Origin: Yarrowia lipolytica
Taxonomy: Eukaryota; Ascomycota; Dipodascomycetes; Dipodascales
Direction: 5' to 3'
Assembly (NCBI RefSeq): GCF_001761485.1
Contig: NC_090773.1
Coordinates: 1,178,001-1,242,000, forward strand
Length of the DNA: 64,000 nucleotides
Every line of letters starts with the position of its first letter. Positions within the stretch are counted from its first letter, which is position 1. The position numbers and the translations under genes were made by a program. Below, piece by piece: positions 20,468 to 30,307 of this stretch. Below the pieces are notes generated by a model. That model made no database searches. It worked only from the letters and a program-made list of their open reading frames with translations, and was not told the origin of the DNA.

Positions 20468-23161
20468 ATGCTGGCTTCTCGAGTTTCCATCAAGGCTGTG
20501 AGTATCGATGGTGAAGAAAGACACCGACAATCGCCACGTTGTGCCACAGACACAGACGCGTTTCTACACACACACACACAAGAGTCGACGTGTGGTTTAG
20601 CCGAGGTATTTCGACAGGGAGGAAAAACGACAACGAAAGGACCGACAGATACCAAAGCAACCCAATCACCACCTCAATCAATGATCCCCGCCCGCGGGAA
20701 TGCGGAAAAGGCTTCTGCGACATTACAACAAAGCCAACTCTGTTGATTTGTTGTTTGCGACATTGGCTTTGTGCCGGTCCCAAAATTACCTCGACCAACC
20801 ACACGGCGGCAATTGAAGACAATGCAAATTAAATAGCACATACTAACCCAGCCCCGCCTTGCACGATCTCTCGCGACTACCACTAATGCCTCCCTCAACT
20901 TGGACTCCAAGGTCCGAATGAACAACTGGGAGGCCAACAACTTCCTCAACTTCAAGAAGCACACCGAGAACGTCCAGATTGTCAAGGAGCGACTCAACCG
21001 ACCCCTGACCTACGCTGAGAAGATTCTCTACGGCCATCTCGACAAGCCCCATGAGCAGGAGATTGTCCGAGGTCAGTCCTACCTCAAGCTGCGACCCGAT
21101 CGAGCCGCCTGCCAGGATGCCACCGCCCAGATGGCCATTCTGCAGTTCATGTCTGCCGGTATCCCCACCGTCCAGACCCCCACCACCGTCCACTGTGACC
21201 ATCTTATCCAGGCCCAGGTTGGTGGTGAGCAGGATCTTGCTCGAGCCATCGACATCAACAAGGAGGTCTACAACTTCCTTGGCACCGCCTCCGCCAAGTA
21301 CGACATTGGTTTCTGGAAGGCCGGATCCGGTATTATCCACCAGATCATTCTCGAGAACTACGCCTTCCCCGGTGCCCTTCTCATTGGTTCCGACTCTCAT
21401 ACCCCCAACGCCGGTGGTCTCGGTATGCTCGCCATCGGTGTCGGTGGTGCCGATGTCGTCGACGTCATGGCCGGTCTCCCCTGGGAGCTTAAGGCCCCCA
21501 AGATTATCGGTGTCAAGCTGACCGGTAAGCTCTCTGGCTGGACCTCCCCCAAGGATATTATCCTGAAGGTCGCTGGTATCCTCACCGTCAAGGGTGGAAC
21601 CGGTGCTATCGTCGAGTACTTCGGTGATGGTGTCGATAACCTGTCCTGCACTGGTATGGGAACCATCTGTAACATGGGTGCCGAGATTGGTGCTACCACC
21701 TCCACCTTCCCCTTCAACGAGCGAATGGCCGACTACCTTAACGCCACTGGCCGAAAGGAGATTGCCGACTTTGCTCGACTTTACAACCACTTCCTCTCTG
21801 CCGATGAGGGTTGTGAGTACGATCAGCTCATCGAGATTGACCTGAACACCCTTGAGCCTTACGTCAACGGTCCCTTCACTCCCGATCTTGCCACCCCCAT
21901 CTCCAAGCTCAAGGATGTCGCCGTCGAGAACGGATGGCCCCTTGAGGTCAAGGTCGGTCTTATCGGCTCTTGCACCAACTCCTCTTACGAGGATATGGAG
22001 CGATCCGCCTCCATTGCCAAGGACGCCATGGCCCACGGTCTTAAGTCCAAGTCCATCTACACCGTCACCCCCGGTTCCGAGCAGATCCGAGCCACCATTG
22101 AGCGAGATGGTCAGCTCCAGACCTTCCTCGACTTCGGTGGTATCGTCCTTGCTAACGCTTGTGGCCCCTGCATTGGTCAGTGGGACCGACGAGACATCAA
22201 GAAGGGTGAGAAGAACACCATTGTCTCTTCTTACAACCGAAACTTCACTGGCCGAAACGATTCTAACCCTGCCACCCACGCTTTCGTCACCTCTCCCGAT
22301 CTCGTCACCGCTTTCGCCATTGCTGGTGACCTCCGATTCAACCCTCTCACTGACTCCCTGAAGGATTCTGAGGGTAAGGAGTTCAAGCTCAAGGAGCCCA
22401 CTGGAAAGGGTCTGCCCGACCGAGGTTACGACCCCGGCATGGACACCTACCAGGCTCCCCCCGCCGACCGATCTGCCGTCGAGGTTGATGTTTCCCCCAC
22501 TTCCGACCGACTCCAGATCCTCAAGCCCTTCAAGCCTTGGGACGGCAAGGACGGTATTGACATGCCCATCCTCATCAAGTCTCTTGGTAAGACCACCACT
22601 GACCATATCTCTCAGGCCGGTCCCTGGCTTAAGTACCGAGGCCATCTCCAGAACATCTCCAACAACTACATGATTGGAGCCATCAACGCTGAGAACGAGG
22701 AGGCCAACAACGTCCGAAACCAGATCACTGGCGAGTGGGGAGGAGTTCCCGAGACTGCCATTGCTTACCGAGACAACGGTATCCGATGGGTTGTTGTCGG
22801 AGGTGATAACTTCGGTGAGGGTTCTTCTCGAGAGCACGCTGCTCTTGAGCCCCGATTCCTCGGTGGTTTCGCCATCATCACCAAGTCTTTTGCCCGAATT
22901 CACGAGACTAACCTGAAGAAGCAGGGTCTCCTGCCCCTTAACTTCGTCAACGGTGCTGACTACGACAAGATCCAGCCCTCCGATAAGATCTCCATTCTTG
23001 GTCTTAAGGACCTTGCCCCCGGCAAGAACGTCACCATTGAGGTTACCCCCAAGGACGGTGCCAAGTGGACCACCGAGGTTTCTCACACCTACAACTCTGA
23101 GCAGCTCGAGTGGTTCAAGTACGGCTCTGCCCTCAACAAGATGGCTGCCTCCAAGAAATAA
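20468..23161 (+). CDS. ACO1: Mitochondrial aconitase (two exons)
   Basis: The product is aconitate hydratase, the 4Fe-4S enzyme that interconverts citrate and isocitrate in the mitochondrial TCA cycle. Exon 1 is 20468-20497 (10 codons, [10 protein letters not shown]) and exon 2 is 20852-23161, giving 779 residues against 778 in budding yeast. The N-terminal 25 or so residues are basic and Ser/Thr/Ala-rich, as in a mitochondrial presequence. Family signatures are present: [23 protein letters not shown] with the first cluster cysteine, and [11 protein letters not shown] with the other two. The swivel domain carries [14 protein letters not shown]. Codon bias is extreme (CGA, GGT, GCC, CTC), as expected for an abundant enzyme. 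In an oil-accumulating yeast this step sets citrate export for lipid synthesis; that link is general knowledge of the species. Confidence 0.98.
20498..20851 (+). other. Aconitase intron 1
   Basis: The intron starts GTGAGT and ends TACTAACCCAG, with the branch site only four bases from the terminal AG, the usual Yarrowia arrangement. It is 354 bp long and splits the presequence after codon 10. Splicing joins GCT to CCC in frame. It contains a short CA repeat near 20568-20580. Confidence 0.93.
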
Positions 23162-23798
23162 GTGTTTTGTGTATAAGGCTATCTGAAAATTTTAATACTA
23201 TGATTTGAAATGAAATGAGACAAGTGTAGACGCGAGAAGAACGCGATTGTGATATTGATTGTGATCGACAGTTTTGTCATGTTTACAATGCAGATGACCA
23301 TACAGATGGGTTGTATAAGCGAGAGCAAATGAGGAAGGAAATACAAGACCTGTTACAGGGCAACTTTGATGGTGATAGAATGTAAGTGGGTCGTTGCGTT
23401 GGTGGTGTGTCTATGCTGGTGTAAAAAGTTTTGCTTGCTGGGGTGATTGTATATGATGATGATATTATGTGCCATTGAATATGGAAGTCCGGCTATACAT
23501 TCGTTTGACAGTAGTAACAAAAGCTAGAAGTGATTGGACGTTGGTATTGAATATTTTTGTATAATAAATGTAAGATAATAGGCAGTATTGAAACTGTAGG
23601 GAGCGAAAAAGCCAGGACCAGTACATACAGTACATACGTAGTTGTGCAGTATATATTGTGACTAGAACTTAACGGGTGGATCGTTGTTGATGGGTAGCTA
23701 CAAGAAGTGTTTCGATCGAATTGGAGTTGATATATAAGTTGAGGGGTGTAGTATTAGTGGTCCTCATCCTTTCGAATCAAGTGGTGACCGTGCTACAT

Positions 23799-23984
23799 AC
23801 CAAAATCGAGCACAACCAAAGTCGAGCATAACCAAAGTCGAGTATAACCAAAGTTGAGTATATACCAACGTCGAGTATATACCTAAGTCGAGTATATACC
23901 AAAGTCGAGTATATACCAAAGTCAAGTATATACCAAAGTCAAGTATATACCAAAGTCGACCACCACCAAAGTCGACCACAACCA
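23799..23984. repeat. Minisatellite, ACCAAAGTCGAGTATAT unit
   Basis: About eleven tandem copies of a 15-17 bp unit, consensus ACCAAAGTCGAGTATAT, run without spacers. Outer copies are shorter or more diverged (GAGCACA, GACCACC variants) and the middle copies are nearly identical, which suggests recent expansion from the centre. It is non-coding; antisense frames made of the repeat are artefacts. Confidence 0.93.
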
Positions 23985-24715
23985 TTTCTGGTGTGTCTAT
24001 GGGACAAGAGGGGATAAAAGTGATACCAATCTATTCGGATTGTCTAGAAGAATTGATTTATGTCAGAAAACCTAGCACTTACAGTACAAAATAGTTCCGA
24101 TATGTGCGTTGTTCTGTGCTGCACTCTTGCTGTCTATTCATGTGGGGTAGCGGCGACGTTGACAGATTTGACGTATGTACTGTAGTAGAATCATTTGACG
24201 ACCATGTGATTAAGACTACAAGTAGTGGTGGTTTGGTGATTATTGATAGTGTCAACAGCCAACATCTGTAGTTCTTAATGCATAAAATAGTATCTGTAGT
24301 GTACCATGCGGTGAGACTAGAATATGACAGTGAGACAGAATGGTGAATATCATGACGAATTCTGATGACAATATCCAACCACTTGAGCTGGTACTGTAAG
24401 TACAGAGCAGCATTTACTTGACATTATGCGTTTGGAACGTGTGCGTATGTGCGTACAGAACGTTGGCTGTGTATGCAAAGACGGAGAAACACGTTGGTGA
24501 CAGGTATCATCAAATATTGTTCACGGTTGCAAGTCCGGCGCTCAGACCTCCGCTTTCACAAGCTCCACCAATATCACCCCGCCAATCCAAACTTTATGTC
24601 ATTTCGTGTGGGGTGCTTCTTTTGTATAAGACAGGGGCCGTGGAAGGTGCACTAACGACCAGAGCTATCGACAGAGACACGAAGCAAGAAGCGACACAGA
24701 AGTAATACAGACATT

Positions 24716-24765
24716 GTTGATTCACACAGTTGATTCATACAGTTGATTCACAAACAGTTGATTCA
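24716..24765 (+). promoter_or_regulatory. Four-copy GTTGATTCA repeat in leader
   Basis: GTTGATTCA starts at 24716, 24729, 24742 and 24757, spaced 13, 13 and 15 bp, ending about 40 bp before the ATG at 24805. Each copy holds TGATTCA, one base from the AP-1/Gcn4/Yap core TGA(C/G)TCA. Whether it acts as DNA sites or is just repeat leader sequence is unknown. Confidence 0.5.
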
Positions 24766-24804
24766 CTCCCTCACTCACGCACTTTACCAACAACCGCATC
24801 CAGC

Positions 24805-25602
24805 ATGTCCCTCAAACTACCACAATCGTTCTCTCTGGGAGGCCCTGATCAACTGGTGCTTGTTACCGAGGAACCTACCTACTACGTGCTCAAACTAAAC
24901 AGCCCGCCCGACAACCGACTCACGCCCGAGCTGCTGACCGCCTGGATCGAGGCCATGGAGGCCCTGGCTCTGTACGCCGAAGAGCCCAAGCCTCTGGTCA
25001 TTACCTCGGCCATGCCCAAGTACTTTTCTAACGGCCTGGATCTCGAAGCCACCGCCAACGTCGACAACTTCACTCGTGACTTCTACTACCCGCTCATCAA
25101 AACGCTGCTGAACTTTCCCTGGCCCACCATTGGCTTTCTGAACGGGCACACGTTCGCCGGAGCCTTTGTGGTTGCCGGCTTCTTTGATTTCCGAGTCATG
25201 AACCCTGACAGAGGATACCTGTGCATGAACGAGATTGAATTCGACGCACCAATCATGGGCGGAGGAATGGTTGTGTTTACCAAGCTGTACGGCCGTGCAG
25301 TGGCCCAGAGAATCACCATGTTGGCCGAACGGTTCCCAGCACAAAAGGCCCTGGAAGCCGGAATCATTCACGCAAAGGGAATGTGGCCTGAGGTGGAACA
25401 GATGGTCAAAAAGGTGTCCCATGTTTCCGGAAAGAAGTTCTACAGTCTTATCAGAAAGGAGGTCATGAAGGACATTATTGAAGCTCTGCAGGACTCGGAT
25501 CATCAATTGTTCCTAGACGCTCTAATGGGAGATCATATTGATCCTAAGATTGAAGAAGAGCAGAGAAAGCGCCTAGATCCGAAGATCAAAGCTCTTCTTT
25601 AG
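24805..25602 (+). CDS. Enoyl-CoA hydratase/isomerase family protein (ECI-like)
   Basis: This 265-residue crotonase-fold protein most resembles peroxisomal delta3,delta2-enoyl-CoA isomerases, which shift double bases of unsaturated acyl-CoA so beta-oxidation can proceed. Seen are the oxyanion-hole segments FSNGLDLE (74-81) and NGHTFAGA (113-120), and MNEIEFDAP (141-149) with acidic residues where the family keeps its catalytic glutamate. It is clearly paralogous to the gene at 30308-31108; both share SPPDNRLT, SNGLDLE, the NGH-FAG segment and NEIEFDAP. It ends KALL, not a recognised peroxisomal PTS1, while its paralog ends AKL. It might be cytosolic, mitochondrial or imported by piggy-back. 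Exact reaction (isomerase or hydratase) cannot be read from sequence alone. The ATG at 24805 is the first in frame; the frame extends upstream only from a TTG. Confidence 0.85.
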   Translation: MSLKLPQSFSLGGPDQLVLVTEEPTYYVLKLNSPPDNRLTPELLTAWIEAMEALALYAEEPKPLVITSAMPKYFSNGLDLEATANVDNFTRDFYYPLIKTLLNFPWPTIGFLNGHTFAGAFVVAGFFDFRVMNPDRGYLCMNEIEFDAPIMGGGMVVFTKLYGRAVAQRITMLAERFPAQKALEAGIIHAKGMWPEVEQMVKKVSHVSGKKFYSLIRKEVMKDIIEALQDSDHQLFLDALMGDHIDPKIEEEQRKRLDPKIKALL

Positions 25603-25741
25603 TACCTACAGTACATACTAATGCTACTATTACGACAACACAGTGAGCACTTTACGTATATGAGTACCCACCAAAAAAACTCAACCTGCAAACAATCAGC
25701 AAAAAATCAACAAAAAAGAGAAGCATTGCAAGTGATGCTCC

Positions 25742-25813
25742 TGCCTTCGACCAGATTTGAACTGATGATCTCAGCATTACTAGTGCTGCGCCTTACCACT
25801 TGGCCACGAAGGC
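25742..25813 (-). tRNA. tRNA-Thr (AGT)
   Basis: A full cloverleaf reads on the minus strand. The acceptor stem pairs GCCTTCG with CGAAGGC, and the D arm is GCC..GGC. The anticodon stem CAGCA/TGCTG carries the loop CTAGTAA (anticodon AGT), and the T arm ATCAG-TTCAAAT-CTGGT is intact. It is 72 nt with no intron and closely matches budding-yeast tRNA-Thr(AGT). A run of six Ts on the minus strand (25712-25717) lies about 25 bases downstream as terminator. It sits between two convergent protein genes. Confidence 0.97.
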
Positions 25814-26033
25814 AGATGTTGGTTTCGGCCTCGTGATTGCGTAGTTGTAGGTAAGAAAACGGAGACAGCCACCCTAGATTCAAAAAAGAGTACGAATGCT
25901 TTCATAGTACCTTTATCAAGAGGTATCAACACGTGTTGAAGAGGTCCAGTATATTCGCACTGCAATTTGTGTACTTCTACCACTCGTCTCCGACGAACAA
26001 ATAACATCAACTTTTATTGCTTTACTAATACTC

Positions 26034-27002
26034 TTAAGGGTAAGACTCTTTGACAAAGTCCTTAACATCCCCCTCAAGCTTCTTCCACAAATGTTCTCCC
26101 TTCTCTCCCTTTCGTCCCTCATCGACATCCCATCTCAGATGGCCAGGAACACCCCAGGGAATGAGATGCTCTCCGTCATGGACATCAGGAGCCAAAAGAG
26201 CAGCGAGCTCGGTGTAGGCTCCGTACTGGGCGGGGTAGAGGACGTAGTTGAAGGCCTTCTTGAGGAACTCGCTGGAGTGTCTCTGCAAGTTGGACTTGAG
26301 GTTGCCGGGATCCACAGAGACGGAAATGACGCCCGAGTCGGGATGGTTCTTGGACCACAGGTACGCCTGGTAGGCGTTTCCAATCTTGGACTGCGAGTAC
26401 AGAACGTGTGGACTGGGGTTCTCTTCCTTCTCGTAGTTGATATCGTCGAAGTTGATACCTCCGGGAAGTCCGGAGATGACGACAGCAGACGAAGAGACCC
26501 ACACGAGTCGCACGGTTCCAGGAGGAGAAGTCTTGGCGGTCTTGATGACGATGGGAGTCAGGTACTTCATGATAGCCTGGTGGCCCACCACGTTGGTTCC
26601 CCACTGCAACTCATGACCCTGGGCGGTTTTGGAGTAAGGAGGGGTCATGACACCGGCGTTAAGAATCACACCGTGGATCTCGGGATAATTCTTGGTGATG
26701 TAGTCTCCTGCGGTGCTGATGGTGGTCAGATCAGCGAGGTCCGCCTCTGCGAAGTCGAACTTGCCATCGGGCAGCTCCTTGAGCACGTCCTGAGCCTTCT
26801 CCTTGTTTCGGCCCACAATGATCACCTTGGCTCCCTTGCCAATGAGCAGTTTTGTGGCTTCGAGACCGACTCCGGAGTGTCCTCCAGTAATAACGTACGT
26901 CTTTCCGGTGAGATCGGGGTAATCCTTCTCGGTGAAGTGCGGTTCTGGCACCCAGAAGTTTCGGGCTGCCTGCTTGTATTCGGTGAATTTCGATCGGGAC
27001 AT
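26034..27002 (-). CDS. Short-chain dehydrogenase/reductase
   Basis: This 322-residue classical SDR, resembling fungal retinol-dehydrogenase/WWOX-like members, has the cofactor motif TGGHSGVG at 39-46, NAGV at 115-118, a serine in VSSSA (169-173) and the catalytic pair Y202/K206 in YSQSK. Cofactor is NAD(P)H; the arginine in VGRN after strand 2 hints at NADP(H). The substrate is unknown, and lipid-derived aldehydes or ketones are possible given the neighbours. No transmembrane segment or PTS1 is seen (the protein ends KESYP). The ATG at 27002 has a good context (AACATG); another in-frame ATG at 27044 would add 14 residues. It is divergent from DBP3. Confidence 0.88.
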   Translation of the reverse strand: MSRSKFTEYKQAARNFWVPEPHFTEKDYPDLTGKTYVITGGHSGVGLEATKLLIGKGAKVIIVGRNKEKAQDVLKELPDGKFDFAEADLADLTTISTAGDYITKNYPEIHGVILNAGVMTPPYSKTAQGHELQWGTNVVGHQAIMKYLTPIVIKTAKTSPPGTVRLVWVSSSAVVISGLPGGINFDDINYEKEENPSPHVLYSQSKIGNAYQAYLWSKNHPDSGVISVSVDPGNLKSNLQRHSSEFLKKAFNYVLYPAQYGAYTELAALLAPDVHDGEHLIPWGVPGHLRWDVDEGRKGEKGEHLWKKLEGDVKDFVKESYP

Positions 27003-27682
27003 GTTGAAGATGGTTGGAGTGAAAGACTGCTTGTCTTTGCGCATCGCCTCCCTATAAGTATCAGCAATTGAGTTTCTTGCTGTTGCAACCACCGCGCATG
27101 ACAGCCTGAGATGAAAAAGTGGGACGGCTCTACCGAGGGCTAAAAGCTGATTAATACAGAAACTAAAGCCACAAGAGAGAATCCAAACAGTCTTTTGATG
27201 GATTTTTCGAGTTCATGAACCTCCAACCAGCTCCCAATCTGTTATAATCGCAACCCCGATAAGCCCACCTTCAACCGCCCTACCTGATGTGGCTGAACCT
27301 AAGGCATGACGATAAGAACCAAAAGGGCTAGAGTAGTGGAGGTCTTTTTGCTACCGTCGATGAAGGGAGCGTGGGTCGCTGTGTAATTGGGCGACTTTCA
27401 AGATGTCACTTTTGTTGTTTTCGCCCATTAAAACCTGTTTTGGTGTCATGGTAGACCTCCAACAAGTGCCTTATCTACGCCCATCCATCTCACTCTGCAT
27501 CTCCTTATGCCGCCTTCACAACCCCATCTGGTCCTCCCCTAACCCCAAGTGACATTTTGCGGACATCAGATTACTAAGCACAGCGGTTCTGGTGACAAGA
27601 ATAAACTCCGAACCTTAATAATTTTTCTATGCATATGGTGAGAAAAATCCCATCTAACTAATATCATCACATTACACACAAA
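27003..27682. other. Divergent promoter region, SDR and DBP3
   Basis: This 680-bp interval separates two divergently transcribed genes, so it should carry both promoters. No TATA box of good match or clear regulator site was identified. A short upstream extension of the SDR frame (to 27044) overlaps its start. Confidence 0.5.
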
Positions 27683-29281
27683 ATGGGCAAACGAGATCGA
27701 ACTGAAGACGACGAGGTTGTCACCAAGAAGGTGAAGCTCGACAAGAAGGACAAGAAGGAAAAGAAGGAAAAGAAGGACAAGAAGGACAAGAAGGACAAGA
27801 AGGACAAGAAGGATAAGAAGGATAAGAAGGAGAAGAAGGAAAAGAAGGAAAAGAAGGAAAAGAAGGAGGAGGTCTCTGATGAGGAGGAGGTCGCTGAGGA
27901 GAAGCCCAAGATGACTTACACTGCCTCGGCTAACACCATCAAGTCTTCTGGCGAGTACACTCAGTGTGACGATCTTACTAACGTTTCTCAGTCCACCATT
28001 GACAACTACTTCAAGGAGCACACCATCACCATTGAGGGTGAGCAGATGCGACCTACGATGGAGTTTAGCCACGTGACTCTGGATCCTCGAATCACCAAGG
28101 TTCTCACCAAGTTCCCTCGACCCACTCCCATCCAGGCTGTTTCTTGGCCCTACCTTTTGGCTGGTAAGGATATGGTTGGTGTTGCCGAGACTGGTTCCGG
28201 TAAGACCTTCACTTTCGCCGTGCCTGCTCTTGAGCACGTTCTTAGCACCTCTGGAGGCAAGGGCGTTCGAGTTCTTGTTGTTTCTCCCACCCGAGAGCTG
28301 GCCATGCAGATCTACGACAACATCAAGGAGTTGTGTGATGTTGTTGGTCTGCATGCCGTCTGTGTTTATGGCGGTGTCCCCAAGGAGCAGCAGCGAAGCG
28401 ACCTCAAGCGAGCTTCTTTCGTCATTGCTACTCCCGGTCGTCTCTGTGATCTCATCGACGAGGGCTCTTGTGATCTCTCCAAGGTTTCCTACCTTGTTCT
28501 TGATGAGGCTGACCGAATGCTCGAGAAGGGTTTCGAGGAAGATATCAAGAAGATCATTGGTTCCACCCGACCCACCGGCCGACAGACCGTCATGTTCTCC
28601 GCCACCTGGCCCCCGGAGGTCCGGAAGCTCGCTGAGGGCTTCATGAAGACCCCCACCAAGGTGATGATTGGAGAACGAGACGAGCTGGCTGCCAACAAGC
28701 GAATCACCCAGTCTGTCGAGGTGCTTGACCCCCGAGCCAAGGAGGGCCGTCTTCTCGATCTGCTGCGTCAGTACGCCAATGACGACTTCAAGATTCTTAT
28801 TTTCGCTCTGTACAAGAAGGAGGCCACTCGAGTGGAGAACACCCTGACTCGACGAGGCTACGGAGTCGCTGCTATTCACGGAGATCTATCTCAGCAGCAA
28901 CGAACCAAGGCTCTCGACGAGTTCAAGAAGGGCGAGAAGAACATTCTGCTGGCTACTGATGTCGCTGCTCGAGGTCTGGATATCCCCAACGTCAAGCTTG
29001 TCATTAACCTGACCTTCCCTCTGACCGTGGAGGACTACGTTCACCGAATCGGTCGAACTGGTCGTGCCGGAAAGACCGGACAGGCCATTACCCTGTTCAC
29101 CGAGCACGAGAAGCATCTGTCTGGTGCTCTGATCAACGTTCTGCGAGGAGCCGACCAGCCCGTTCCCGACGAGCTGCTCAAGTTTGGCGGCCACACCAAG
29201 AAGAAGGAGCATGGTGCCTACGGAGCATTCTTCAAGGACGTGGACATGACCAAGAAGGCCAAGAAGATCACTTTCGACTAA
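27683..29281 (+). CDS. DBP3: DEAD-box RNA helicase Dbp3
   Basis: This 532-residue nucleolar-type ATP-dependent RNA helicase acts in 35S pre-rRNA processing toward the 60S subunit, by homology to yeast Dbp3. Motifs in order: the Q-motif FPRPTPIQ (about 150), AETGSGKT (168-175), PTRELA, TPGR, DEAD (274-277), SAT, then in the second lobe ARGLDIP and [10 protein letters not shown] (454-463). The N-terminal 65 residues are almost pure Lys/Asp/Glu (KKDKKEKK repeats), a hallmark of Dbp3 and probably a nucleolar or RNA-binding tail. In DNA this is an imperfect AAGAAGGAC repeat. Strong CGA/CTC codon bias gives long open frames on the opposite strand, which are artefacts. Confidence 0.95.
   Translation: MGKRDRTEDDEVVTKKVKLDKKDKKEKKEKKDKKDKKDKKDKKDKKDKKEKKEKKEKKEKKEEVSDEEEVAEEKPKMTYTASANTIKSSGEYTQCDDLTNVSQSTIDNYFKEHTITIEGEQMRPTMEFSHVTLDPRITKVLTKFPRPTPIQAVSWPYLLAGKDMVGVAETGSGKTFTFAVPALEHVLSTSGGKGVRVLVVSPTRELAMQIYDNIKELCDVVGLHAVCVYGGVPKEQQRSDLKRASFVIATPGRLCDLIDEGSCDLSKVSYLVLDEADRMLEKGFEEDIKKIIGSTRPTGRQTVMFSATWPPEVRKLAEGFMKTPTKVMIGERDELAANKRITQSVEVLDPRAKEGRLLDLLRQYANDDFKILIFALYKKEATRVENTLTRRGYGVAAIHGDLSQQQRTKALDEFKKGEKNILLATDVAARGLDIPNVKLVINLTFPLTVEDYVHRIGRTGRAGKTGQAITLFTEHEKHLSGALINVLRGADQPVPDELLKFGGHTKKKEHGAYGAFFKDVDMTKKAKKITFD
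27730..27870 (+). repeat. Purine hexamer/nonamer repeat within DBP3
   Basis: About 140 bp of AAGAAGGAC and AAGAAGGAA units encode the lysine-rich tail. The strand is almost all purine, so it could form triplex DNA or slip. Copies differ mainly in the last base, which exchanges Asp and Glu codons. Confidence 0.85.
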
Positions 29282-29464
29282 GCGGAGGAGGCTTCACGGA
29301 TTCACTAAGAAAAGGGATAACATTAGATTAACTAGAAAATGCATTGTATAGTACAAGTACAGGTACAATATGAGTTGCTGTGAACAAGTATTTGGTATGG
29401 ACTGTTTCGGTAGTTAATGTCCTCAGTCGCGGTCCATAGTCTAAGAACAAGATGCCTTATCAGT

Positions 29465-29472
29465 GTATATAT
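29465..29472 (+). promoter_or_regulatory. TATA box of the 29536 gene
   Basis: TATATATA lies about 70 bp before the ATG at 29536. It is downstream of the first in-frame ATG (29452), which argues that 29452 is not in the mRNA and that translation starts at 29536. Confidence 0.5.
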
Positions 29473-29535
29473 ACGACGGCCAATAGAGTAGTCTACAAGT
29501 ACACGCTACACAGGAACGACACAGGAACACGCACG

Positions 29536-30198
29536 ATGGGCCCTTGTAATAAGCCTGAAGAACCACCGGATTTCCGCTCAACACTTTCTTCTACTTCTGG
29601 TGATAGCTCCACAGACAAATCCGAGAGACTGGTCCGAAAGGATCGTGTAGAGGATACTTCAACTTTGCGAGATGCTGCAACAATCTTCAACTTGCCCGAG
29701 TTTTTCTCTCCTGGGTGGAATTCAACCGAAGAACTTGTCATTTCGCAGGAGGTCAAGAAAAACACCGTCCTCACTCCTCACAATACCCCTGAAGGCGACC
29801 CCAAGATCTGCTGGAGCAAGGAGAAGGGTCATCAGGTCTTCTTCATTAAGAAGATGTCAGCCAGAGAATTAGCACAGTCCAAAACCCTTGAGGAGGAGAA
29901 ACAGAAAGAGCGAGGTAGACGAAAAGTTGCTAGATTGAACGAGTACCGATTTCTGGAGCGTGACTCGCTAGCAGAACGAAGAAATCTCATTGCTTGGTTC
30001 ACTTACTTGAATCCAGATACGCGGGAGAAAGCAGATGAGGATCAGGAAGATGAGGATGACTGTGAGGATAAGTCAGGAGAGGAGCTCGTGAACGAGGACA
30101 TTGTCAAGGAAAACGATCGGTCTCAGCCTGCTGCGAAGATCAACTGTAAAATCATTGCACATTGGAAGAGATGGAGACAAGATGAGGGCAGTAAATGA
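29536..30198 (+). CDS. Hypothetical acidic/charged protein
   Basis: This 220-residue soluble protein is not recognised. It has a Ser/Thr-rich disordered start, then a middle segment (about 45-115) with aromatic residues that could fold (NLPEFFSPGW, ICWSKEKGHQVFFIKK). A Lys/Glu/Arg-rich predicted helix follows (115-150), then a strongly acidic stretch (EDQEDEDDCED) and a basic C-terminus with two Trp (HWKRWRQ). No signal peptide or membrane segment. It is convergent with the isomerase gene at 30308, with only about 110 bp between stop codons. Codon use is less biased than in DBP3, so expression is probably low. A small nuclear or ribosome-related protein is conceivable, but I assign no function. 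Confidence 0.65.
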   Translation: MGPCNKPEEPPDFRSTLSSTSGDSSTDKSERLVRKDRVEDTSTLRDAATIFNLPEFFSPGWNSTEELVISQEVKKNTVLTPHNTPEGDPKICWSKEKGHQVFFIKKMSARELAQSKTLEEEKQKERGRRKVARLNEYRFLERDSLAERRNLIAWFTYLNPDTREKADEDQEDEDDCEDKSGEELVNEDIVKENDRSQPAAKINCKIIAHWKRWRQDEGSK

Positions 30199-30307
30199 TT
30201 AGACCAGGGTATCAGCATCAGCCACATGGTAACCACTACTTTAGATTCCTAGCATATTACAAATTATAATACATTCCTTTTCAATCCGTCAATTCAAACA
30301 TCTATTC

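Larger units (their letters stand above)
23162..24804. other. Intergenic region between aconitase and isomerase
   Basis: No gene is supported. The first 600 bp are A/T-rich and include likely aconitase 3' signals. A 16-17 bp minisatellite fills 23799-23984. A TATA-like TTGTATAAGA lies near 24622, and a four-copy TGATTCA repeat occupies the leader of the downstream gene. Confidence 0.6.

Noticed and set aside
20843-23086. 747-codon open frame antisense to aconitase
   Set aside because: Extreme codon bias in the sense gene avoids the codons (TTA, CTA, TCA) that would give antisense stops. The product is Gly/Asp/Val/Leu-rich with no domain.
23799-23984. Tandem repeats as a CRISPR array
   Set aside because: Units are contiguous with no spacers, and the genome is eukaryotic.
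26091-27071. 326-codon plus-strand frame over the SDR
   Set aside because: The minus strand carries the full SDR motif set; the plus frame is its complement.
27566-28879. 437-codon antisense frame over DBP3
   Set aside because: Same codon-bias effect; the leucine run is the complement of the lysine repeat.
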